In this document: one piece after another, positions 11,492 to 23,392 of the stretch
Layout of the letters: the number at the start of each line of letters is the position of its first letter
Numbering within the stretch: position 1 is the first letter of the stretch
Assembly: GCA_016647705.1 (NCBI GenBank)
Contig: CM028328.1
Location: 50,081,647 to 50,145,646, forward strand
Direction: 5' to 3'
From: Eucommia ulmoides
Taxonomy: Eukaryota; Streptophyta; Magnoliopsida; Garryales; Eucommiaceae
Length of the DNA: 64,000 bases
Translations under genes and position numbers: made by a program
Notes under the pieces: generated by a model
What the model was told of the DNA's origin: nothing
The model's input: the letters and a program-made list of their open reading frames with translations, nothing else
Databases searched by the model: none

Positions 11492-12759
11492 TGGTAGCGC
11501 GTGAAAACGTCGCTACTTTCACCGCAAGTGTACAGGTCAATTTTTAGTAGAGTGGGAAGAGTAAGGGTTGTCGTATCCATAATAGTCATAACCTAACTTT
11601 ATTTAGGCGATAAAAATATAGTTTTTTTTATAATAATTATACTAATACTAAGTTAATTAATCTAATATACTAATATAGTGGAATGACATTTATGGGAAAT
11701 TATTACTTAGGGATTAACTTCGTTTACTTAAATGTGTTCATTTCAATCTAGTTTACATTAATGGCATTCATCCTATCCGACAATCTCAGTATCGAAATCT
11801 CATTCATTACCTCTCCTGAGTGTAAAGTGAATGAATATGTGACTTCGCGTCAACGCTGATGTGCCCCTCAAGCTTCTGTACGACACTTGGTCGCATGAGT
11901 CTCACCCCAACATCATAGATTGCACACTTTCTAACTCTCTCCTAGGTTATTAGATCGTCGCATTGTGTTTAAACCCTAGTCCGAATCTGGGGTTATCTCT
12001 CCCGAGTGTCAAACCCCATACTCTCAGTATATTATAACAAGCATATAAACGTGGAATAATGTCAAACACAATCAGATTAATATGAACAACTATTAACGAA
12101 ATATAGATTTTATATAAGCAACGTTTTCGCGAAGTACATCAAGCCCTAGACAATATATGTTTAGCTACACATGGCCGAAGCCCTAAATACTACTAAATAC
12201 AAATTAAACATATACAAAGATTCAACTAATCTAAGAGATAAAGAGAGAAACGAGGACACTAGCCATTATCCGAAGATCCGACGCTAAAACCGCTCCGAAA
12301 ACGCTTTCTCCTTCTTCGCATTGTGATCTTCTATTGGTCGAATGGCCTTGGAGCTCTCAAGACTCCCAAAAACATCTACTTTTTGTTTGGGGAGAAGAGT
12401 GACGATATTTATAGGATTCAAAATATCTCAAAACATTCCAAAATATACTAAAAAATCTGGCGTTGACCGCTGTATCGGTGGAGCTTCAGTAAACTTTTTG
12501 TATTTTCACCACTATAGCGGTGGTTTTACTACTGCAGCGGTGGATACAGGCTCTAAATATGACCTTCTTGCCCTTTTTTTTTTCCACTGTTCTTCCACCG
12601 CTATGATTGTTTATGGATCATTTTAGTCCATTTTCACCCCCAAATACCTAGTTTAAGACAAAATAAATAAAAATATATTAAAACATAATAAAACGATATA
12701 AACATACTCAAAAACTACCAAAAGTGACTTGGGAATAAATAGATAAATTACACCTATCA
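11492..12759 (-). repeat. Element A 5' LTR
   Basis: This is a complete LTR of 1268 bp, TGATAGG...CTACCA in sense. Reading in sense, the palindrome cluster (plus 12465-12543) lies about 55-140 bp before the TATA-like box. After that comes the CTCTTCTCCCC transcript start region, then the two CGAGTGT motifs, then the end next to the primer site. Confidence 0.9.
12405..12414 (-). promoter_or_regulatory. TATA-like box in element A 5' LTR
   Basis: The minus strand reads CTATAAATAT within an otherwise conserved LTR segment. The same box is present in the 3' LTR (8309-8318). Position and composition fit the LTR core promoter. The GC palindromes lie immediately upstream. Confidence 0.6.
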
Positions 12760-13258
12760 ACCGTCTCAATATTGTCAAGACGATCCCCGTGCTCATTGAT
12801 CTTGTCATTTGTTTCACTCCAAAATGCCTGAGTCTTTCCCATAAATTCAGCGAACATGGTTTCCAATGCTGGAGAAGACTTCATATGTTGGTCCGGGGTG
12901 TCAATCCAAGGTTCCAAAGCAGTGAAACTATCCCCTAAGCTTTGGTAACTTGGTGAATAATTCTAATACTGTAAATCAAATTTATCCATGTCTCCCAACA
13001 ACCAATAGGCTTCATTCACGGTTAGTTGGTCAAAATAGGTGGTACCATGTCCTTTTTCAACCCATGTTCTGGTTGCGACTAATAATCCGTCGTGGAAGTT
13101 CAGTAGTTGACACTTCCTCGGAAAACGATGATTGGGGAACCGGAGTAGCAAATCCTTGTATAGCTCCCAACCATAATAAAATGGCTCAGAAGTCGGTTAA
13201 AAGAAATGCAAAAGCACTTGTTGATCTAACATCGTCAAGCACCCTACAAGAAAACAAA
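12760..13258 (-). pseudogene. Element B gag fragment between A and C
   Basis: The segment encodes in order FPNHRFPRKCQLLNFHDGL, YWLLGDMDKFD, DTPDQHMKSSPALETMFAEF and NEHGDRLDNIE. These match the gag of fragment K closely. It ends abruptly at the LTR of element A (12759) and, upstream in sense, runs into the leader that is interrupted by element C. It is the gag start of element B. Confidence 0.8.
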
Positions 13259-13263
13259 AAAAC

Positions 13264-14621
13264 TGGTACGACGAGGATTTAATGGCTCGCGTATTGACTA
13301 CTTCCAAGTGCATGAGGTCTAGTTTTAATATAGTGGATCATTTAAGACCGGATATCATTCCCCCAAGGATGGGTTGAATAAGTTGAATACCACAATTGGC
13401 ATAGTCTCCTATTATCCAGACAGTTAAAGAAATGATTTAAAATTAAACTAATTAAAACTAAGATAAACTACAATTAGTGGGTTAATTCTAACTAAGTTGA
13501 TTAACTAGGAATTGATTTCATTCACTTAATACATGTTTGATTTCGTTTAGTTAACAATAACGGAGTTTAGGTATCTGACAATCTCGGTTCGTACACTCCT
13601 CTGCCACCTCTTCCGAGTGTAAGACGGGGGAATACGCAGCTTCATGTCAACGCCAAAGTCCCCCTCAATGTCTTAATGACCCTAGGCCGCGTGAGTCTTT
13701 CCCCAACGTCATCGATTGCACACTTACGAACGCCCTCCCGGGTCATTAGATCGTAACGATGTGTTTATCCTAGTCCGAATCCAAGGTTACCTCTTCCGAG
13801 CGTCAAACCCTAGATTCTCAAATCGAACCCTAATACCTTAAAAAGCATATTGAAGTTGTCATAAAATGATAAACACAATCAGATTTAAAAGAAAACAACC
13901 GTTAAAGAAACATATATTAAACCAAACGAGTATTTACACAACTACATCGATCCCTAGCTAATATTTATCTAATCTAACATGATCTTGGCCATTAGAACTA
14001 CAAACCAAGAGGTATTAATCATCATTTACAATAAAACATAAAATTACAAAGAGAGAAACAAAGCAAGAAAGATCAAATCTTAAAGTGGAGTGATCCACTG
14101 TCTCCAAAAACCGATCCGCCTATGTTTCTTCTTCTCTGGATAATGAATATCTTCTTCAAGAATGGGAAATGATCAATCTCCTAGGGTTAGGGACGTTCCA
14201 TGCTCCAAGCCATGTTAAGGGAAGTGGGAGAATAGGTATTAATAGGCACAAGGTTTCAAAATATCTAAAAAAATATCTATTTGGTGTGCAAAGGTCATGG
14301 CCGCAACGCTGGGATCACGGCCGTGGCAGTGGGGGTAAGTCTATTAGTTTCCAGATATTTTACCACCACGGTGGTGGACTCTCTGAACTTTCACTACCGC
14401 GGTAGTGGCTTCCTCGCTGCGGCGGTGACTCTTGTGATCTTAAAACTTTGTTTTGTCATTATTTCTTCACCATTTTCCTACCATTTTTTCTCTTTTATCG
14501 CTTGTTTCCGTCCCTACACCTGAATTACATAAAAACTAACAAAAACACAATTAAATATAACTAATTCACTCAAAAACTATCAAATCCGGTTTAGAAGTAG
14601 ATAGGCATTTTACACCTATCA
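13264..14621 (-). repeat. Element C 3' LTR
   Basis: The LTR spans 1358 bp, starting TGGTACGACG on the plus strand and ending CCTATCA. It carries three near-perfect palindromes at 14316-14325 (CACGGCCGTG), 14363-14377 and 14392-14407 (CACTACCGCGGTAGTG, perfect 16 bp). The two CCGAG-GT motifs lie near 13607 and 13792. Confidence 0.9.
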
Positions 14622-14636
14622 AATACCCCCAAACTT
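14622..14636 (-). other. Polypurine tract of element C
   Basis: The minus strand reads AAGTTTGGGGGTATT directly before the 3' LTR. It is identical to the tract of element A. Confidence 0.85.
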
Positions 14637-16340
14637 GGAATTTTGCTAGTCCTCGAGCAAAACTCTAACACTAAACTAAACAAACTAACTAAAAATGAAA
14701 AACTTGAAAAACAAAAGAAGTAAATGCATGTAAGTAAAAAGTTCAATCGAAAGGACCAATTTGTTCCTCCCTCAATAGCCCTAAATCTGATCAAGTTCGG
14801 GAAATAACCCACACCAATTGGTGTTATAGAATTTCAACATTCAATATCAATAAAAACTATTCTAGATCTATTGAATGTGTGTGTGTAAGAACTCAAATGC
14901 ATAATTACGCACATACCAGATTGGATTAGTCAATTGTTAAGTTCATAACGTATACCGTTTAAGGATTTAGGAAAATCATACGCTTGATTTGGGTCTACTA
15001 TCCACTAATATAGGCTCGGATATTCACAAAGATCAATAGGGCTTGGTTTGGCTTTAGAGAACTACCACGGGTATCACTGGAATTGAAAATAGATAATTGA
15101 TTTAATTGATTGATACCCGAGGTAAAATCGCTTGTCGCTATCATCTCTTATAACCCCACACTTTTAGAGTACAACTCTGAATAAGAAACGAATATCATGT
15201 GTATTCACTTGTCAAAAGAAAACAAAATGAAAACAATATTCACATAGTTGTTTTTTTTATTTTTTTATTTTTTTAGCACATTCCTAAATTAATTCGAATA
15301 AGAACCATTTTATGAGTGTGCAAAAAGAAGTTAGAGAAACACACCCTCACACTTATTTGAATTTATAATATTTTAGGAATATGCAAAAAGAAATGGTAGA
15401 AACACACCCCCAAAATTATTTTAGGAGCATGTGAAAAGAAATACGAAAGTCACAAGTGAATATACTAATACCAAGTCAATAAAAATTCAAATGAAACCCC
15501 ACCGCTCACTTGATTTTACTCAATTTGAAAATTAGGCTTAGCAACATTGGGTTAGGAAAAATTTAAATGAAAAGAGTATTTGAACGTTTTCAGAATTGAT
15601 TATGTTATCGGCTTCGACAGGGGAAATAAGGGATGAAAATTTTCATGTTAGCTACAACGGTTCAAGCGAAAGACGGCCTAAATCACATCTTCGAAATGAC
15701 CTTACCTAGGATTTCGCCTCAAGTTTCCCCCAAATCAAGTTCTAGATTCCTCATTTTTGTCATGAACTTCATATTGAATAATCGATGTCTAATTGATTAG
15801 ATTATTATACATTGAGTCCAAATGTCATGCTATTTTAGGATCGAGATAATTTTTACCCAATCAACATGTTAAGTACACAAAACACACATGCAAGGCATTA
15901 CCCCCGACCTCAATATGCAATTAGGGGATAATTCTCATCATCGGGACTTGGCCCAAATGAACTCAACAATTAAACATGCAAATACAACTTCATACATACA
16001 CAATTCTAAACTAAATCTAATACTAACATACATACTAATCTAAAAACTACACATGAAAAAACAAGGATTATACTAAACTGGAAATTAAAAACTAAAACAT
16101 TACTTAAAACAATAAAATTCATACATAAACATAATTTTGTATATAAAAAAAATAAATAAATTGCATTTTGTTCAAAAAATAATGGTTCATCCTTCTTCTA
16201 CAAAAACACAAAAATGGATGAACAACCCCCAAACTGAAACATGGCAGTGTCCATACTATCTAGCAGCGAACCCAATAACTGAATATAGCATGTAAAAATG
16301 AAAAATTGGGTTCGAACACATACCTAGGAGATAAGACAGA
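14637..16340 (-). other. Conserved noncoding 3' block of element C
   Basis: The interval lies between the ORF and the polypurine tract and is homologous to the same interval of elements A and D (TTTTGCTAGTCCTCGAGC, AACCGCTCAC, ATTTCGCCTCAAG). No reading frame is preserved. It ends near the TACCTAGGAG motif shared with A and D. Confidence 0.7.
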
Positions 16341-16351
16341 GGAGTCTTACC

Positions 16352-19181
16352 TCCTACTGTTCACCTGGGGAAGGATCATCACCACCATTTTCACATCAGA
16401 AAGAAAATTGTGGCAGTTGCAAAAGGTGCGGCGGCACTGGCGGCATAGCCGAAAAAGAATGCATATCGATGCCGAAGCGCTCGTACATAAGCCGGTTGAC
16501 TTGATCTTGATGGTGTCCATATTGGTCTTGGTAAATCCATAGGTCGTATTGCCCATGTCAAAGATCTCGAAGTTCTTGGTGAACTTGCTCCTCGTCGAAT
16601 CTGGCCCGTCCGGGTGCCTCGAGAGTTGGGGCCCCAGAAGGCCCTGCCTTGTCTCTTGATTGCTCTTCATCCTCTTCCGCTCCTCCCGAAGTCTAGCCTT
16701 GAGCGCTCCCCTTTGACATCCTTACAATTATGGCTGCATTGAGGGCATTGATTGGAAAAAATGGGTTATCCCCATGGATCACCACCCCGGCTCGCCGACA
16801 CAACTCCGTGATTAAGTTTGGAAATGGTAGGCCTCATTTGGTTATCCCCACGGTATGTAGAATCGAACAATATATATGAGATCCAACGTTGAGCTGTTTT
16901 CCCCGCTTTATGGAATGTAACACAATAGCCCGCTCCTTTGGCACGTCCGAAAAGTGAGGTTGGGATCAGGCTGCCACATATAAATTGGTGCCATATTTTC
17001 AGCACCGGCTTCAGGAATCTGGCGGAGAAATTTGCTTAATCTGGCCCTTTGATGGTCCATTGGACATTGCCCATTGTCAAGTCCCTGATCATGTCTTCCA
17101 TACTTGGTCGGAACCCAGAATATGGTTCTTTAAAAGGTGGAAACAGTCCCAATCCCAATACCTCATTCAATTTTTTAGGACTGAAGAAGAAAATCTTGCC
17201 TCGGACCTTTGTCCAGTTCTCTTGAGCTTTAGTGGCATTTGCGTAGAGCTCCCGGACTATAGATACTTTACCGAGGGGAGGCGATTTGCAAAAATACTCC
17301 CAACCTCGGCTTTGAATAACGCTTTAAAATTCTACCGAGAGATCTTCTAGGGGCCCGAATCCTCGCTGCTTTATGCACGACCTAATGAACTTGATAGGTG
17401 TAAATTACCTACGTATTTTCAATCTAAATTTGTTAGTTTTCGAGTACGTTTATAGTTATTTTTATATGTTTTAATATGTTTTTATACTTTTTGTATAAAT
17501 CAGGTGTATGGAGCAAAAAGATAGAAAATTGGAGCGAAAACGATAAGATCGAACTGAAGGCGAGTCGAAGTTACGGTGGATAAACAAGCAAGGAGGCAAA
17601 AATATGAAGGAAGTCCACCACCTAGGCGTCCAGACCTTCGCCTAGGCAGTGAAAATGCTGAGAATGACAAAAGGCTACTGACAGCCCACCGCCTAGGCAG
17701 GAAATTCCTCTGCCTAGGTGGAAACCTTAGTAGAAACATTTCCAAATCCACCGCCTACTTCTTCGCCCAGGCGGTCACCAAACCTGCAAAGCCGGTATAG
17801 GTGCTGTAACGTCAAGGCTATTTTGGACTATAATTCAATAAGATTTTGGAAATACTCAAAACATGGAAGTTGTATATATTTGTCTTAGATTTCCATAGGT
17901 TTTTGAATCATCTCAATCGGAGTTCGGATGAAGAAGTTACAGATAAAATAAAATTGCAAACCTGCAGTAACTTCGCTTAGGCGAAATTATGGCAAAAAGT
18001 TAACCGACTTAACTTCGCCTAGGCAAAATTCCTGTAGCACAACCTTGATATTTATGAGATATTTTGAGATCTTTTGGCCTATTTTTTTAATCCCTTCTTT
18101 CCTCTTCTCTTCTCTCTCTTCAACCCTTAAGGCCTTAGGCCATATTTTATGAGTAGGATTAGGGATTTTTGAGGGAGAGCTCTCAACCCGAGGTGGAGGA
18201 TCAACGAGAAAGCGATCGATCGACGTTTCTAGCGGCAAATCTTCGGATATCGGCTAAGTCGCTTGTTTTCTCTCTTTGTTTTCTTAATTTTGGTAGTTGT
18301 TGAGCATGTTTAGCTCATTTTACATTGTATAAACGGTTAGGGCCATGAGTTAAACATGGATTTTAATAGGGATTAACGTATTATTTATGAAAATGTAGTT
18401 TTGGTTGAATTTGTGTTTCGCTTATGGTTGGTCCTTATAATTCCAATTGTGTTGCCGTGTTTTCTTTGATTATATGCTAGTTTAGATATATTCTGAATAT
18501 AGGGTTTGACACTTGGGAGAGGTAACCCTGGATTCGGACTAGGGTTAACACAACACGACAATCTAACGACCCAGGAGGGCGTTAGAAAGTGTGCAATCAA
18601 TGATGTTGGGGCAAGACTCACATGACCTAGAGTCATTAAGACGTTGAGGGGGACTTCGGCGTTGACACGAAGTCACGTATTCCCCAGTCTTACACTTGGA
18701 AGAGGTGGCGGGAAAATTTACGAACCGAGATTGTCGGATATGCTGAACGCCGTTAATGTTAACTAAAATGAAATCAAACGCATTTAAGTAAATAAAGTTA
18801 ATCCCTAGGCAATATACTCCCTTAAACAATCTCAAATTAATATTTATAGTATAGTTAACTTAATTAGTATTTTAGTTTAGTATTAGTATTAAATGAAATT
18901 CTATTTTTGTCGCCTAGATAAAGTCAGGTTACGACAATTGCGATACTCGATAGTAACAACACCAATCCCTGTGGATACGATACCCGATCGAAAGGTCCAT
19001 TATACTAAAACTTGATCTGTATGCTTGCGGTGAAAGTGGCAGCGCTTATTTAGCGGCCACCAGAACTCTTGCTTAATGAAATGCTCATCGGCTTTCTTTA
19101 AAACGTATCGAGTGGAATCGAAGTCAGGAGCCAACCCCAATCCTTTACCCTTGCACTCTTAGAAACAACTCTTTTAGGCAT
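16352..19181 (-). pseudogene. Athila-type 'putative plant transposon protein' ORF, split by a solo LTR
   Basis: The reading frame starts at an ATG (complement of 19179-19181) with MPKRVVSKSARVK and reads, with frame changes, through DSTRYVLKKADEHFIKQEF. It is then cut by the solo LTR and resumes with KQRGFGPLEDL, RGWEYFCKSPP, VRELYANATKAQENWTKVRG, FSPKKLNEVLGL and VLKIWHQFICGSLIPT. This order matches a domain that is common in Athila-like plant elements and is often annotated as a putative plant transposon protein. Its biochemical role is not established. Stops and frame shifts are frequent. The C-terminal part (about 16700-16352) is proline- and glutamine-rich in one frame (PPVPPHLLQLPQF). 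It is the only coding unit of element C. Confidence 0.7.
17392..19062 (+). mobile_element. Solo Athila-like LTR nested in element C
   Basis: The sequence is a complete LTR of 1671 bp, TGATAGGTGT...GGCCACCA. It is flanked by the five-base duplication GAACT (17387-17391 and 19063-19067), with no internal region. Such solo LTRs arise by recombination between the two LTRs of one element. Its palindromes have CCTAGG cores, unlike those of A, B and C (17615-17631, 17637-17649, 17685-17701, 17710-17721, and further copies near 17970 and 18015). The long spacer with CTCAATCGGAGTTCGG is shared with copy 1. Confidence 0.95.
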
Positions 19182-20565
19182 GGTTCCTAGAAATCACATT
19201 CACAAACAAGACAAACCCAATCACATACGCACAATGAAAAATAGTCTCTATATCAACACTATCAGGAATAAGGCTTTATCTCAATACACATTCACCATTT
19301 ACTATGATTTCAACAAAAAAACTAACAATGTAGCATGTATTTTTGTTTCACACAATTAAACAATCCATTTAAACATGTTTATCACCAAGAATCCAACCAA
19401 AATCCCAAAGAAATTTGAAATTGCGAAAATAGGGTTTAAGGGGTTTAGGGCAAAACTTTAAAATCAAATGATTTTAACATAATCATGCAAACCAACCAAT
19501 AATTTCAAAAACTAGAGAAAATGTAAGGTAAAAGAAACTTACTTGTTGAGAAATTACGGTCAAATCGAAGAGAAATGAAGAAATTTCACCGTTCATGCAA
19601 AAACCCTAAAATCTCGGAAATGGGGGTGGAAATCTGATTCTTGGAGGGTGATTTGTGGTGGATTTCAAATTTTTTGTAACTAGAAGGATGATTTTGATGG
19701 GTTGGAAATGGTTTGGAGGGTTGGGATTAGAGGGATTTGCGTTTTAGAGAGAAGGGAGAGAGTTTTGTTTGAAAGAGGCGCTGCTGTTTTAATTTGAACA
19801 GATGCGTCACCACCGCGGTGCTGACAGGGCCTTTTCTTAGATGAGCTACTGATGTTCCATTGCTGTGACGGTAGTAGTGATTTTTCTAAACTTAAGCTAC
19901 TGACGTTCCATTGCTGCGGCGATGGATTTATTACCACGGCGGTGCAGCGTTTTGCTGGAAAAGAGATACATCCTGAAGTTTCACCACCGCGGTGGTGGGC
20001 TTCATTGATTTTTCTTCATTTTCCTCTACAAAACTCCTCACCACTTGTTTCCATTCCCCTAGTTCAATGATTTTAAGTACAAAACACAACCCTAACTATC
20101 CAAACTCCTGGATTTACCTCCAAACTCGTTTCAAGACCATTCCGGCCTCTAAAAATAATTAAATAAATAGAAAAAATTGGGCGGAATCATGCCCTCATTT
20201 TCATATAAAAAATAATGCATTTCACATCATAAAAATATGAGCTTGATTTACCGTCCCTAGCTGAACTTTCGTGTTGCTAAACATTTTTCACCAAAATTCC
20301 CCATAGACAAAGAATTTGGGCTCAAATGCTCAGTCAGATCAAGATCATGAATTTAAGTCAGCTTCTCCTCTCTATCCTTATCATTTTCAATATAAGCTCG
20401 ATCTTGGGATTGAGAATTAAGAATTCCAAACCTCTTCATCGTTTCTCGCACGGCTTGATCGCACTAACGCAATAAACAAAAATAAAAATTTAAAAATAAA
20501 ACAAAATAAATGTCAGGATTAATATTCGTCCACTTAGTCGCAATATCAACTTAAAATTCACACAA
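19182..20565 (-). other. Leader (5' noncoding region) of element C, with GC palindromes
   Basis: The region lies between the primer site and the ATG of the ORF. It carries its own palindromes at 19811-19820 (CACCGCGGTG) and 19982-19997 (CACCACCGCGGTGGTG, perfect 16 bp), plus weaker copies near 19861 and 19925. An 85-codon open frame at 19937-19680 looks incidental. Confidence 0.6.
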
Positions 20566-20583
20566 TCCCCGTCAACGGTGCCA
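20566..20583 (-). other. Primer binding site, tRNA-Asp type (element C)
   Basis: The 18 bases match the complement of plant tRNA-Asp 3' end with two differences. The site lies six bases inside the 5' LTR. Confidence 0.9.
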
Positions 20584-20589
20584 AAAACT

Positions 20590-21996
20590 TGGTACGACGA
20601 GGATTTAATCACTCGTGTATTGACTACTCGCAAGTGGATGGGGTCTAGTTCTAATATAGTGGATCGTTTAAGATCGTATATTATTCCAACAGGGACGGGT
20701 TGAATAAGTTGAATACCGCAATTGGCATAGTCTCCAATTATCCAGACGGTTAAAGAAATGATTTAAAATTAAACTAATTAAAACTAAGCTAAACAAAAAT
20801 TAGTGGGTTAATCCTATCTAAGTTGATTAACTAGGGATAGATTTTGTTCACTTAATACATGTTTGATTTCATTTAGTTAACAATAATGGAGTTTAGGTAT
20901 CTGATAATCTCGGTTCGTAAACTTCTCCGCCACCTTTTCCGATTGTACGACAGGGGAATACGCGACTTTGTATCAACGCCAAAGTCCCCCTCAACGTCTT
21001 AACGACCCTAGGCCACGTGAGTCTTGCCCCAACGTCATCGATTGCATACTACCTAACGCCCTCCTGGGTCATTAGATCGTAACGATGTGTTTATCCTAGT
21101 CTGAATCCAAGGTTACCTCTTCCGAGTGTCAAACCCTAAATTCTCAAATCCAACCCTAATACCTTAAAAAGCATATTGAAGTTGTCATAAAATGATAAAG
21201 ACAATCAGATTTAAAAGCAAACAACTATTAAAGAAACATATATTAAACCACACGAGTACTTATACAATTACATCGATCCCCAACTAATATTTATCTAATC
21301 TAACATGATCTTGGCCATTAGAACTACAAACCAAGAGGTTTTCATCATCATTTACAATAACACATGAAATTACAAAGAGAGAAACAAAGAAAAAAAGATC
21401 TAATCTTAAAGTGGAGTGATCCACTATCGCCAAAGACCGATCCGCCTATGTTTTCTCTTCTCCGGATGATGAATATCTTCTTCAAGAATGGCCAAGGATC
21501 AATATCCTAGGGTTAGGGACGTTCCATGCTCCAAGCTGTCTTAAGAGAAGTGAGAGAATAGGTATTAATAGGCACAAGGTTTCAAAATATCTAAAAAATA
21601 TTTATTTGTTGTGCAGGGGTCATGGCCGCGACTCTGGGATCACGGCCAAGGCGGTGGGGGTAAGTCAGTTAGTTTCCAGATATTTTATCGCCACGGCGGT
21701 GGACTCTCTGAACTTTCATTGCTGCAGTGGTGGGCCTTCATGCATTTTAGGCCTTCTCTGCAATCTCACTGCCGTGGCGGTGGCTTCCTAGCCGCGGTGG
21801 TGGCTCTTGTGATCTTGAAACTTTGTTTCTTCATCATTTCTTTTCCATTTTTTCACTGTTTTCTCTCTTTTATTGCTTGTTTGCATCTCTATACCTGAAT
21901 TACATAAAAACTAACAAAAACACAATTAAATATAACTAATTCAATCGAAAACTATCAAATACGGTTTAGAAGTAGATAGGTATTTTACACCTATCA
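20590..21996 (-). repeat. Element C 5' LTR
   Basis: The LTR is 1407 bp. It matches the 3' LTR along its length with substitutions and a segment of about 50 bp near 21730-21780 not seen in the other copy. Palindromes lie at 21689-21702, 21767-21782 and 21791-21801. A CACGTG core (GCCACGTGAGTC) occurs near 21013. Confidence 0.9.
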
Positions 21997-22001
21997 AAAA
22001 C

Positions 22002-23392
22002 TACAAACAAAAATTAAAAATAAAATGAATGCCTAAAGTAAAATCAAGTTGTTTACTCACAATATCAACAACAATCTAAAAATCAATCCCCGTTGCTACT
22101 TTGATAGCAAGTGTTCGGGTCAAGTTTTAGTAGAGTGGGGAAGAGTAAGGGTTGTCATATCCACAAGGATTGGTGTCGATTATCATTGAGAACCGTAATT
22201 GTCATAACCTAACTTTATTTAGGTGATAGCAAATGTAGTTTTTATAATAAATATACTAAAATAAGTTATCTAATTAAACTAATTAATCTAATATACTAAT
22301 ATAATGGTGTGACATTTATTGGAAATTATTACCTAGGGATTAACTTCGTTCACTTAAACGTGTTCATTTCAATCTAGTCTACATTAACGATGTTCATTTT
22401 ATCCGACAATCTCAGTATCGAAATCTCATTTACTACATCTCCCGAGTGTAAAGTGAATGAATATGTGACTTTGCGTCAATTCCGAAGTCCCCCTCAAGCG
22501 TCTATACAACACTTAGTCGCATGAGTCTCTCCCCAACCTCACGGATTGCACACTTTCTAACCCTCTCTTGGGTTATTAGATCATCGCGTTGTGTTTAAAC
22601 CCTAGTTCGAATCCTGGGTTACCTCTCCCAAGTGTCAAACTTTGTGATTTCAATATATCTAAACAAGAATATAAATGTTGAATAATGGTAAAGACTATTG
22701 GATAAACACAAACAACCATTAATGAAACATAGATTTTATATAAACGACGTTTTCGTGAATTACATCAAGCCCTGGACAATATATGTTTAGCTACACATGG
22801 ACGTATCCCTAAATAAACTTAAATACAAGCTAAAAAAATACAAACATTCAACCAAATCTAAGAGAAAAAGAGAGAAACGAGGAGACTAGCCGTTATCTGA
22901 AGATCCATCGCTAAAACCGCTCCGAGAACGCTTATTCTTTCTTTGTGTTGTGATCTTCTATTGGTTGAATGGCCTTGGAGCTCTCAAGATTCACAAAAGC
23001 ATCCACCACTTTGTTTGGGGGATAGGGAAAAATATTTATAGGATTCAAAATATCCTAAAAAATCTGGCGCTGACCGCTGCAGCGGTGAATAGGTCGTAAG
23101 GATTCTGGCGGGTGACTGCTATAGCGGTGGAGCTCTCTGTATTTTGACCACTACAGCGGTGGAGCTTTAGCAAACTCTATGTATTGGCTTTGAATATGAC
23201 ATTTTTGCCTCTTCTCTCCACCATTCTTCCACCGCTTTGATTATTTATGGACCGTTTTAGTTCATTTTCACCCTAAATACCTAATTTAAGACAAAATAAA
23301 TAAAAATGTATTAAAACATAATAAAATGTTATAAAAATACACAAAAACTAAAAAAATCAGCTTGTGAATAAATAGATAAACTACACTTATCA
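22002..23392 (-). mobile_element. Element B leader and 5' LTR
   Basis: After the AAAAC duplication the leader of element B continues (22002-22090), matching the leader of element A. The expected primer site and LTR end are shortened: CCCCG is joined directly to TTGCTACTTTG, a loss of roughly 40-45 bp. The LTR then runs from about 22093 to 23392 and starts in sense with TGATAAGTG. Palindromes at 23072-23088, 23114-23130 and 23147-23162 use CTGCAG, CTATAG and CTACAG cores. Confidence 0.8.

Larger units (their letters stand above)
7433..12759 (-). mobile_element. Element A: Athila-like gypsy retrotransposon, non-autonomous
   Basis: The element has two similar LTRs, a primer site matching the 3' end of plant tRNA-Asp, a gag remnant, a noncoding 3' block and a polypurine tract, all in minus orientation. 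The internal part is only about 2.7 kb. It has no protease, reverse transcriptase, RNase H or integrase, so it must have relied on proteins from a relative. The right end (CCTATCA at 12759) abuts the gag sequence of element B, so A inserted into B. The left LTR has lost its last ~95 bp, so no target duplication can be confirmed. Confidence 0.85.
13264..21996 (-). mobile_element. Element C: Athila-like retrotransposon with target duplication
   Basis: Two LTRs (13264-14621 and 20590-21996) flank an internal region with a tRNA-Asp primer site, a polypurine tract and one decayed ORF. The five bases AAAAC lie on both sides (13259-13263 and 21997-22001), proving a genuine insertion. The host sequence resumes exactly in the leader of element B. 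The two LTRs have many differences by eye, so the insertion is not recent. Neither gag nor pol of the A type is present. A solo LTR is nested inside. Confidence 0.9.

Noticed and set aside
12760-12764. ACCGT as a target duplication of element A
   Set aside because: The left LTR end of A is truncated, so the second copy cannot be examined.
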